Of a stretch of DNA of 15,307 bases, positions 1 to 6,274 are shown piece after piece; the stretch's first letter is position 1; each line of letters opens with the position of its first letter. Where the stretch lies: the NCBI GenBank assembly GCA_034437315.1, contig DAOTUC010000254.1, forward strand, positions 1 to 15,307, in the 5' to 3' direction. The notes beneath the pieces are model-generated. The model was not told the DNA's origin. It did not search any database and saw only the letters and a program-made list of their open reading frames with translations. The position numbers and the translations under genes were made by a program. The stretch comes from DSAR01 sp034437315 (GTDB taxonomy: Bacteria > Chloroflexota > Anaerolineae > B4-G1).

Positions 1-441
1 CGCGCCTCGGCGCTGGCTGACGTCACCGGAGACGGCGTCCCAGAATGGACGCTCCTGGTCTGGCGTCCGTGGCGCGATTGGGCGATCCAAGAATGGGCCC
101 CAGCGCCCAGTCCCATCACCGGTTTCCACGACGCCGCCGGCGATAGCTGCCACGTGATCCTGCTTGATCCCGCTGGGCGCGAAATCTGGGCCGGATCCGC
201 GCTCCCGGCCCCTTTCGTCGATCTGGCGGTGGGCGATGTGGACGGCGACGGGCGCAACGAGCTGGTCACACTGGAGGGCGATTACGCCGCCGGTCGAGAG
301 GGGCCCGCTGCCCACGTCAACATCTGGCGCTGGAACGGTTTCGGATTCGGTCTGGCGCATCGCTCCCCACCGGGAAATTGGCGTGAATTCTGCTTGACCG
401 ATACCGATAACGACGGTATACTGGACATCGCTGTTCGATGA
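1..441 (+). CDS. FG-GAP/VCBS-like repeat protein, C-terminal end (5' truncated by window edge)
   Basis: Reading frame 1 is open from the first base to a TGA at 439-441, giving 146 visible residues; the start lies upstream of the window. Three calcium-loop motifs of the FG-GAP/VCBS type are visible: DVTGDGVPE near residues 8-16, DVDGDGRNE near 80-88, and DTDNDGILD near 135-143, almost at the C-terminus. Each has the D-x-D/T-x-D-G-x-x-D/E pattern that binds Ca2+ in integrin-alpha-like beta-propeller blades. The family is normally extracytoplasmic, so this is probably the end of a secreted or lipid-anchored propeller protein. No C-terminal anchor or sorting motif follows the last repeat. Its ligand and function cannot be read from this fragment. 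A DUF3160 lipoprotein follows after 88 bases and could be co-transcribed, but nothing shows that the two work together. Confidence 0.8.
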   Translation, partial: RASALADVTGDGVPEWTLLVWRPWRDWAIQEWAPAPSPITGFHDAAGDSCHVILLDPAGREIWAGSALPAPFVDLAVGDVDGDGRNELVTLEGDYAAGREGPAAHVNIWRWNGFGFGLAHRSPPGNWREFCLTDTDNDGILDIAVR

Positions 442-482
442 CGCAACAATCTGAACGCAACAATCTGGACGCAACAATCTGG
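441..482. repeat. Three tandem copies of a 14-bp unit
   Basis: The unit ACGCAACAATCTGG occurs three times head to tail at 441-454 (last base A instead of G), 455-468 and 469-482, followed by a decayed start of a fourth copy (ACGAC). The array begins on the last base of the stop codon of the upstream gene and fills the first half of the 88-base gap before the DUF3160 gene. It has no dyad symmetry and does not look like a terminator. It could be replication slippage or a small array of binding sites; the sequence does not decide between them. Confidence 0.9.
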
Positions 483-517
483 ACGACTCGCAACCCATAA
501 CCTGAAACCAATAAGCT

Positions 518-522
518 AGGAG
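518..522 (+). promoter_or_regulatory. Shine-Dalgarno AGGAG that favours ATG at 530 over GTG at 527
   Basis: AGGAG ends 7 bases before ATG 530 but only 4 bases before the in-frame GTG at 527, which directly precedes the ATG. The spacing favours ATG 530 as the start of the DUF3160 lipoprotein. I see no clear -10/-35 pair in 442-517. Confidence 0.7.
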
Positions 523-529
523 ATCTGTG

Positions 530-2776
530 ATGAAAAATAAAATGGTTTTTCCAATCATCACCCTCATCATCGCGATGTTAGCCTGCAACGCACCGACGCC
601 GCAAAGCACGCCAACGATGACGCCCGCCATCGAGGCTGAGGCTGTCGTGACCGAGGCCGTCACTGAGACCCCGACCGCTATCCCGCCAACGCCGCCGCCC
701 AACGTGCGCGGGCCCGGGTTTGCAGCTTACACCAAGGTGCTGGTCAAAATACCGTCCAGCTCTGATGGTTACGAGAGCTACACCTTGCCGGTCGAGCCGA
801 GCAGGCTGGGCAATTACACGCGATTTTCCTTCAGCGCTGAACAGGAAAGCCGCATCAGTCAGGATGGTTTCGTCGTCGCGCCCGCCGATTGGCTGGAATT
901 CTACCAACTATACGAAAGCGTCCGTTATGATGAGCTGCCCGTCTTCATCACCACCGATTCGGTCTACCACGTCTACCACCTGATCTTCGACAAGATGCTG
1001 CGCGATCTGGAACGGGAACACTTCGAGCCGGACCTCCGCGCTCTGACCACCGCTTGCCTCCAATCCGCCCTGGCGATTCGCGCCGATCTGCAAGGAAGCG
1101 ATCTGGCGGACGAAGCGCTGTGGGTCGCGGCCTACTTCGCCGTCGCCGACGCCCTCCTCAATCCCCAGGCGGTCGCCCCGGCCGAGGTCGCCGACCTGGT
1201 CGCCGGTGAACTGGCCCTGATCGAGGCGCACGCCGGGTTACAACCCAGCGTCATCTTCAACCAAAGTTGCCCCGCCGACTGCGACCCCTGCGATTCCACC
1301 CCACCCATCGAGTGCCTCAACCAACCCTGTATGTGCGAGGATTATTCCCAGTACGTCCCCCGGGGACACTACACCCGCAGCGAACAACTCCAGCGCTATT
1401 TCCGCGCGATGATGTGGTACGGGCGCATCAACATGCGGCTGGAGAGCGCCGGCGAGACGCGCATGGCCCTGCTGATCACCCACATCCTGCGCAACACCGT
1501 CGTCAACGGCGAGCTGTCCGGCGACGTGTGGGCCCGCATCTACGACCCCACCGTCTTCATCGTCGGCAAATCGGACGACCTGGGTTTCCACGAGTACGGC
1601 GCACTGTGGGACGCGATCTTCGGCCCCGACGCGCCGCCTTCCGCCATCGCCGACGAATCGAAGTTCAACGCATTCGTCGGCGCGGCCCGCCAACTCCCGC
1701 CGCCGCAGATCAACTCGATGTGGGTTTACATCTGGGAGGATAAAGAGCAAGTCACGCAGGGCTTTCGCTTTATGGGGCAGCGTTTCGTCATCGACGCCTA
1801 CATTTTCGAGGAGCTCACCTGGCGAGAGGTGGGTGAAATGGGTAATGAGCGCTGGCTGCCCAAAGGGCTAGACGTGATGGCTGCGATGGGTTCGGAGGAG
1901 GCCTACACCATCCTCGAAGAGCTGGGCGAGACTGCCTACCCCAACTATCCGGAACAGATGCAGAAGCTGCGCGGCGAACTGGGAAGCCTGGAGATCGATT
2001 CGTGGACCCAAAACCTCTACTGGACGTGGCTCTACTCCTTCCACCCGCTCCTGGAGGCCAAGGGGGCCGCGTATCCGCCCTTTATGCAGACCCAAGCCTG
2101 GGCGCGCAAGGACATCCACACCGCACTCGGCTCCTGGACCGAACTCAAGCACGACACCATCCTCTACGCCAAACAGGTCATGGCCGAAATGGGCGGCGGA
2201 CCGCCTCCGGAACCGCCCCACGGCTGGGTCGAGCCAAATCCGGAAGCCTACGGCCGCCTGTTGGCCCTGACCCGTATGACGCAGGAGGGCCTGGAGAGCC
2301 GGGGCATCCTGACCGACAATACCCACTCCAACTTGATGCGCCTGGATAGCCTGCTCGTCTTCCTGTTGGACGCCGCCGAGCGAGAGTTAGCCGGAGAAGC
2401 ACTCACGACGGAGGACTACCACCGCATCAAGCACTACGGCGGGGAGCTGGAAGCGATCACGTTGGCCGCCGCCGACCAGGATGGCGAGGGGCGGCCCTTC
2501 TTCGAGGACAACGAGGGAGCGGCGCTGGTGGCCGACGTGGCGACCGATCCCAACGGCTACGTGCTTGAAGAGGCTATCGGGCGCGTGTTCGAGATCTACG
2601 TCGTCGTGCCGGATGGGAACGGCGGCGTCCATCTCGCCCAAGGCGGCGTCTTCTCTTATTACGAGTTCCCATGGCCGATGGGCGACCGCCTGACCAACGA
2701 GACCTGGCGGGAAATGATCGAAGCCGGCGAGACGCCCGACCGGCCCGAATGGACGACGCGCTTTATCGTCGAGTGA
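530..2776 (+). CDS. DUF3160 domain-containing lipoprotein
   Basis: A 748-residue protein recognised as DUF3160 from its sequence, notably the segment around residues 135-160 (LPVFITTDSVYHVYH, then a helix rich in D/E/R), the block VPRGHYTRSE near 276-285, and RAMMWYGR near 292-299. The N-terminus is a lipoprotein signal peptide: KNK, a hydrophobic stretch, then MLAC with the likely lipidated Cys at 19. A Thr/Pro/Glu-rich linker follows to about residue 60, so the mature protein should be anchored outside the membrane. The biochemical function of DUF3160 is not known to me. Unusual here is an insert with six cysteines between residues 247 and 269 (C-x3-C-x2-C-x7-C-x4-C-x-C), just before the VPRGHYTRSE block; it could bind metal or form disulfides. 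A good Shine-Dalgarno sits 7 bases before the ATG. uppP follows after 29 bases and is probably co-transcribed. Confidence 0.9.
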   Translation: MKNKMVFPIITLIIAMLACNAPTPQSTPTMTPAIEAEAVVTEAVTETPTAIPPTPPPNVRGPGFAAYTKVLVKIPSSSDGYESYTLPVEPSRLGNYTRFSFSAEQESRISQDGFVVAPADWLEFYQLYESVRYDELPVFITTDSVYHVYHLIFDKMLRDLEREHFEPDLRALTTACLQSALAIRADLQGSDLADEALWVAAYFAVADALLNPQAVAPAEVADLVAGELALIEAHAGLQPSVIFNQSCPADCDPCDSTPPIECLNQPCMCEDYSQYVPRGHYTRSEQLQRYFRAMMWYGRINMRLESAGETRMALLITHILRNTVVNGELSGDVWARIYDPTVFIVGKSDDLGFHEYGALWDAIFGPDAPPSAIADESKFNAFVGAARQLPPPQINSMWVYIWEDKEQVTQGFRFMGQRFVIDAYIFEELTWREVGEMGNERWLPKGLDVMAAMGSEEAYTILEELGETAYPNYPEQMQKLRGELGSLEIDSWTQNLYWTWLYSFHPLLEAKGAAYPPFMQTQAWARKDIHTALGSWTELKHDTILYAKQVMAEMGGGPPPEPPHGWVEPNPEAYGRLLALTRMTQEGLESRGILTDNTHSNLMRLDSLLVFLLDAAERELAGEALTTEDYHRIKHYGGELEAITLAAADQDGEGRPFFEDNEGAALVADVATDPNGYVLEEAIGRVFEIYVVVPDGNGGVHLAQGGVFSYYEFPWPMGDRLTNETWREMIEAGETPDRPEWTTRFIVE

Positions 2777-2805
2777 GGGATAGAGCAAGAAGTAATGGGT
2801 GAAAA

Positions 2806-3633
2806 ATGAATATCATACAAGCAATCTTGCTCGGCATCCTCCAGGGCGCGACTGAATTTCTACCGGTCAGCAGTTCGGGCCACCTGGTGCTCGTCCCCTG
2901 GCTGTTGAATTGGCCGGCGCCCGGTATAGCATTCAATGCCGTCGTCCACTGGGGCACGGCTGTCGCCGTCATCGCCTACTTCTGGCGCGATTGGGTCGAT
3001 CTCACACTCGCCGTTCCCCAGGCGTTGAAATTGCGACCCGGCGGGTGGGACAAACTGTCGCCCAACGCCCGTTTGCTCTGGCTCATCGTCCTGGGTTCCA
3101 TCCCGGCGGCGGTGATCGGTTACACATTGGACGACTTTTTCGAGGCGATGTTCGCCCGTCCTGCCGCGGCGGCTATCTTCCTGTTGGGGACGGCCGCCCT
3201 GCTCGTCGCCAGCGAGCGCCTGGGACGACGAGCACGGGATCTCAAATCGTTGGATTGGCTCGACGCGCTGCTGATCGGATGCGCCCAGGCGCTGGCGATC
3301 TTCCCCGGCATATCCCGTTCCGGGGCTACCATCGCCGCCGGGCTGGGGCGACAACTGAAACGGGCGACAGCCGCCCGTTTCAGTTTCCTCCTGGCGACTC
3401 CTATCATCCTCGGCGCTGGGCTACTCAAGGTCGTCGATCTCATCCAGGTAGGAGGATTGGCGGCGCAAGCGCCTACGCTAATCGTTGGATTTGCCGCGTC
3501 CGCCCTCGTCGGTTTCGGTTGCATCCATTTCCTATTGCGCTACCTGCAACGACGGCGTCTTTATCCCTTCGCCGTCTATTGCGCTATTTTCGGCCTCACG
3601 TGTTTGCTGATCACGCTCATTCGGGGGATCTAG
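2806..3633 (+). CDS. uppP: Undecaprenyl-diphosphatase UppP (BacA family)
   Basis: A 275-residue integral membrane enzyme that dephosphorylates undecaprenyl pyrophosphate to undecaprenyl phosphate, recycling the C55 lipid carrier of peptidoglycan and other surface glycans; the family also gives bacitracin resistance. Both signature regions are intact. Near the N-terminus is QGATEFLPVSSSGH (residues 13-26), with the acidic Glu17, the serine cluster and His26. In the second half is PGISRSGAT (167-175) with the essential Arg171. Length and the hydrophobic segments match the family (usually about 265-280 residues). The start at 2806 is supported by GGTGA at 2798-2802, a short match to the anti-Shine-Dalgarno. 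It lies 29 bases after the DUF3160 gene. The only mild variation is Gln13 where many homologues have Glu in the (E/Q)-x3-E motif; both occur in the family. Confidence 0.97.
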   Translation: MNIIQAILLGILQGATEFLPVSSSGHLVLVPWLLNWPAPGIAFNAVVHWGTAVAVIAYFWRDWVDLTLAVPQALKLRPGGWDKLSPNARLLWLIVLGSIPAAVIGYTLDDFFEAMFARPAAAAIFLLGTAALLVASERLGRRARDLKSLDWLDALLIGCAQALAIFPGISRSGATIAAGLGRQLKRATAARFSFLLATPIILGAGLLKVVDLIQVGGLAAQAPTLIVGFAASALVGFGCIHFLLRYLQRRRLYPFAVYCAIFGLTCLLITLIRGI

Positions 3634-3659
3634 GCCGCGTCTCGCATGCCGTTCTCAAG

Positions 3660-3688
3660 TTGTGATACCCCGTGATGCGCGGTATAAT
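3660..3688 (+). promoter_or_regulatory. Sigma70-type promoter for a probable leaderless transcript
   Basis: A perfect -10 box TATAAT lies at 3683-3688. A -35 box TTGTGA (4 of 6 matches to TTGACA) lies at 3660-3665, with the ideal 17-base spacer between them. Six bases separate the -10 box from the A of the ATG at 3695, so the expected transcription start falls on the start codon itself. No Shine-Dalgarno precedes that ATG, which agrees with a leaderless mRNA. The promoter separates the uppP unit from the PstS-like / mutase / PyrK-like unit. Confidence 0.75.
3665..3685. promoter_or_regulatory. Inverted repeat in the promoter spacer, candidate operator
   Basis: The arms ATACCCCG (3665-3672) and CGCGGTAT (3678-3685) pair at 7 of 8 positions around a 5-base centre, TGATG. 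The repeat fills the space between the -35 and -10 boxes and overlaps both by a few bases, where a dimeric repressor or activator would control the promoter. No regulator gene lies in the window. It could also be chance, since the arms are short. Confidence 0.4.
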
Positions 3689-3694
3689 TGAGAT

Positions 3695-4534
3695 ATGAGT
3701 CACCAACACCCCTGGAATCGCCATAACTGCTTGTTATCTGCTACCTGCTACTTACTCCTCACAATCTGTATAATCTGTATCCTGACCGCCTGTGATTCCC
3801 AACCGCCCGTCGTTACCCGCGAGCCCGCCGCCTTGCGTCTGGTCGCCGCCGATGACTGTGGGCCGCTGACCAAGACCTTCGCCGCCGCTTACGAGGAGGC
3901 ACACCCCTGGGTTACCGTCGAGGTCGACATTTTCAACACCGCTATGGCCGAACAGGTCTTACGCGCTGGAGAGGCGGATATGGGCCTGCTCTCCTGGTTA
4001 CAGAACAAGCCCGGCGCGGATCCAATATGGTCCCAACCGTTCACCCGGGATGGCATTGCCGTCATCGCCCATCCAGATACGCCATTCTCGGAAACCGGGC
4101 TAATTCACCTGCAGGAAATTTACCGCGGCCACGTCCAGGAATGGAATGGCAGGATACTGACCATCGTCAGTCGCGAGAACGGCGCGGGCGCGCGGACCGC
4201 GTTCGAGCAAGTCGTGCTGGGCGATCATTACGTCGCCCAAACAGCCGTGGTGATGCCCTCTAATGAAGCCGTCATCGCCTACGTGACCCATACGCCGGGT
4301 GCGCTCGGTTACGTCTCCACGCTCCATCTCACCGAAACCGCCGCCGAGCACGTGATGATTTTGCCGGTCGAGGGCGTCCTGCCCACCCCGGAGACCATCT
4401 CCGAGGGGCTTTATCCGCTCTCCCGGTGGCTCTACCTGGCGTCAGTCGACGAGCCAAGCGGCGAAGCGCGAGAATTCGCTCAATGGGTTCTCGGCGTACA
4501 GGGGCAGACCGCCATTTCACAACTGTACGAATGA
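3695..4534 (+). CDS. PstS-like periplasmic substrate-binding lipoprotein
   Basis: A 279-residue lipoprotein of the PstS-like (PBP type 2) fold. A long signal segment ends in the lipobox LTAC with Cys33 as the lipidation site, so it should be tethered to the outer face of the membrane. The binding-protein domain starts near residue 47. It contains the family segment SRENGAGARTAFE (159-171), an ALGYVS segment (203-208) typical of PstS proteins, and a C-terminal YPLSRWLYL block (240-248). In E. coli PstS the motif R135-x3-S139-G-T141 holds phosphate; here it reads R160-x3-A164-G-A166, so both side-chain hydroxyls are missing. The N-terminal ligand loop is also unusual (AADDCG, 51-56). Phosphate binding is therefore doubtful; another oxyanion or a sensor role is possible. 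No pstCAB or phoU genes lie nearby. ATG 3695 has no Shine-Dalgarno and is probably read from a leaderless transcript. The mutase gene follows after 31 bases. Confidence 0.85.
   Translation: MSHQHPWNRHNCLLSATCYLLLTICIICILTACDSQPPVVTREPAALRLVAADDCGPLTKTFAAAYEEAHPWVTVEVDIFNTAMAEQVLRAGEADMGLLSWLQNKPGADPIWSQPFTRDGIAVIAHPDTPFSETGLIHLQEIYRGHVQEWNGRILTIVSRENGAGARTAFEQVVLGDHYVAQTAVVMPSNEAVIAYVTHTPGALGYVSTLHLTETAAEHVMILPVEGVLPTPETISEGLYPLSRWLYLASVDEPSGEAREFAQWVLGVQGQTAISQLYE
3738..3780. repeat. Two short tandem duplications inside the signal-peptide coding DNA
   Basis: CTGCTAC is duplicated at 3738-3744 and 3745-3751, and AATCTGTAT at 3763-3771 and 3772-3780. Both duplications fall in the part of the PstS-like gene that codes for the hydrophobic signal segment (YLLLTICIICILT), which is richer in A+T than the rest of the gene. 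The 8-mer ACAATCTG at 3761-3768 also occurs in each unit of the 441-482 array. Confidence 0.85.
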
Positions 4535-4565
4535 CAAACCAATCTACCACCCCCGGGAGGAAAAT

Positions 4566-6236
4566 ATGACCCAAGATGACATCCGCCAGGCGCTGAATCA
4601 ATGGGAAGAGAGCGCCCTCAAGGACACGCTCAATCGTTACCCCGAGCGATACGACGAATTCATCACCACCTCGAGTGAGCCTGTCGAGCGATTATACACC
4701 CCGCTGGACGGGGTCGCCGACGAAGATTACCTGGAAGATTTGGGATTTCCCGGCGAATATCCCTTTACGCGGGGCGTCCATCCCACAATGCACCGGGGGC
4801 GGCTGTGGACAATGCGCATGTTCGCCGGTTTCGGCGCCGCCGAGGAGACAAACGCCCGCTTCAAGTATCTGCTGGAACAGGGACAGACCGGCCTATCGGT
4901 CGCCTTCGACATGCCCACCCTGATGGGATACGACACCGACGCCCCGGAAGCGGAGGGAGAATTTGGCAAGTGTGGGGTCGCCATCGCCTCCCTGCGGGAT
5001 ATGGAAGCGCTCTTCGACGACATTCCGCTGGGCAAAGTGACGACCTCAATGACCATCAACTCACCGGCCGCCATCATTTGGGCGATGTATATCGTCGCCG
5101 CCGAAAAGCAGGGCGTCCCGGTGCGTGAACTCGGCGGCACCATCCAGAATGACATCCTCAAGGAATACATCGCCCAGAAGGAATACATCTTCCCGCCCAG
5201 GCCCTCGATGCGGCTGGTGACCGATACGGTCGAGTTCGGGACGCAAAACATGCCCCGGTGGAACACCATCTCCATCTCCGGCTATCACATCCGCGAGGCC
5301 GGGTCAACGGCGGCCCAGGAACTGGCCTTCACATTGGCCGATGGGTTAGAATACGTCCGTTGGGCGCTGGAACGCGGGTTAGATGTGGACGCCTTCGCGC
5401 CCCGGCTGTCCTACTTCTTCAATTGCCACAACGATTTCCTGGAAGAGATCGCCAAGTTCCGCGCCTCCCGCCGCATCTGGGCGCGCGAGATGCGCGAGAC
5501 CTTTGGGGCCGAGAATCCCCGCTCCTGGTGGATGCGCTTTCACACCCAGACCGCGGGTTGTTCCCTAACCGCCCAACAGCCGGAGATCAACGTGGTGCGC
5601 GTCGCCATCCAGGCCCTGGCGGCCGTGCTGGGCGGAACCCAATCGCTGCATACCAACAGCCTCGACGAAGCCCTGGCCCTCCCCAGCGAGCGGGCAGTCA
5701 CTATCGCCCTGCGCACCCAGCAGATCATCGCCCACGAATCGGGCGTGACCAACACCGTCGATCCACTGGGCGGCTCCTACGCCATCGAGGCGCTGACGGA
5801 CCGGATGGAACGGGATGTCTACGATTACTTCGAGCAGATTGAGACGCTGGGCGGCGTGATCCCTGCCATTGAGACTGGCTTCTTCCAGCAGGAGATCGCC
5901 GACGCGGCCTATCAGTATCAGCGGGAAATCGACGAAGGCCGGCGCGTCGTCGTCGGCGTCAACGAATTCGAGTCGGATGAACCGATCAAAGTACCGCTCC
6001 TGAAGATGGACCCACGCGGGTATGAAAGGCATATCGCCCGCCTGGAGCAGGTGCGCGCCGAACGGGATAACGGCGCCGTGGGCCAGGCGCTCGACCGGCT
6101 GCGCATCGCCGCGCAAGGGACCGAAAACACCATGCCCTACATCCTCGACGCCGTGCGCGCCTACGCCACGCTCCAGGAGATGATGGACGTCTTCCGCGAG
6201 GTCTTCGGCGTCTATCGGGAACCGATGATCATATAA
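4566..6236 (+). CDS. Coenzyme-B12-dependent acyl-CoA mutase large subunit, isobutyryl-CoA mutase-like
   Basis: A 556-residue TIM-barrel subunit of the methylmalonyl-CoA mutase family. It has the CoA-binding stretch HPTMHRGRLWTMRMFAGFG (residues 72-90), GLSVAFDMPT (109-118), TIQNDILKE (192-200), SISISGYH (235-241) and LHTNSLDEAL. Numbering matches Propionibacterium MutB with an offset of 3: Arg79, Thr82, Arg84, Ser111, Gln194 and His241 correspond to MutB Arg82, Thr85, Arg87, Ser114, Gln197 and His244. The two specificity positions differ from methylmalonyl-CoA mutase: MutB Tyr89 is Phe86 and MutB Arg207 is Gln204. Phe plus Gln is the known pair of isobutyryl-CoA mutase, which interconverts n-butyryl-CoA and isobutyryl-CoA. 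The C-terminal B12-binding domain (DxHxxG) is absent, so a separate small subunit must exist elsewhere. GGGAGGA at 4555-4561 precedes the ATG by 4 bases. The reaction is inferred from residues only; automatic annotation would call it methylmalonyl-CoA mutase. Confidence 0.93.
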   Translation: MTQDDIRQALNQWEESALKDTLNRYPERYDEFITTSSEPVERLYTPLDGVADEDYLEDLGFPGEYPFTRGVHPTMHRGRLWTMRMFAGFGAAEETNARFKYLLEQGQTGLSVAFDMPTLMGYDTDAPEAEGEFGKCGVAIASLRDMEALFDDIPLGKVTTSMTINSPAAIIWAMYIVAAEKQGVPVRELGGTIQNDILKEYIAQKEYIFPPRPSMRLVTDTVEFGTQNMPRWNTISISGYHIREAGSTAAQELAFTLADGLEYVRWALERGLDVDAFAPRLSYFFNCHNDFLEEIAKFRASRRIWAREMRETFGAENPRSWWMRFHTQTAGCSLTAQQPEINVVRVAIQALAAVLGGTQSLHTNSLDEALALPSERAVTIALRTQQIIAHESGVTNTVDPLGGSYAIEALTDRMERDVYDYFEQIETLGGVIPAIETGFFQQEIADAAYQYQREIDEGRRVVVGVNEFESDEPIKVPLLKMDPRGYERHIARLEQVRAERDNGAVGQALDRLRIAAQGTENTMPYILDAVRAYATLQEMMDVFREVFGVYREPMII

Positions 6237-6260
6237 GAATCGTATGAGATAGCGCCCGCC

Positions 6261-6266
6261 AAGGAG
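6261..6266 (+). promoter_or_regulatory. Shine-Dalgarno AAGGAG that sets a TTG start at 6275
   Basis: AAGGAG ends 8 bases before a TTG at 6275-6277. The next in-frame ATG is far inside the conserved flavin domain (near residue 38), so TTG is the only start that keeps the fold intact. Confidence 0.8.
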
Positions 6267-6274
6267 CAAATTCT

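Noticed and set aside
442..529. Promoter for the DUF3160-uppP unit
   Set aside because: No convincing -10/-35 pair was found around the tandem repeats; transcription may come from further upstream.
5258..5842. A 194-codon frame inside the mutase gene, and a 244-codon antisense frame at 5565-6299
   Set aside because: Both overlap the conserved mutase sequence and give Arg/Pro/Gly-rich or His/Asp/Val-rich translations typical of out-of-frame reading of GC-rich genes.
4566..6236. Plain annotation as methylmalonyl-CoA mutase
   Set aside because: The family is right, but Phe86 and Gln204 replace the Tyr and Arg needed for methylmalonyl-CoA, so the substrate name would be misleading.
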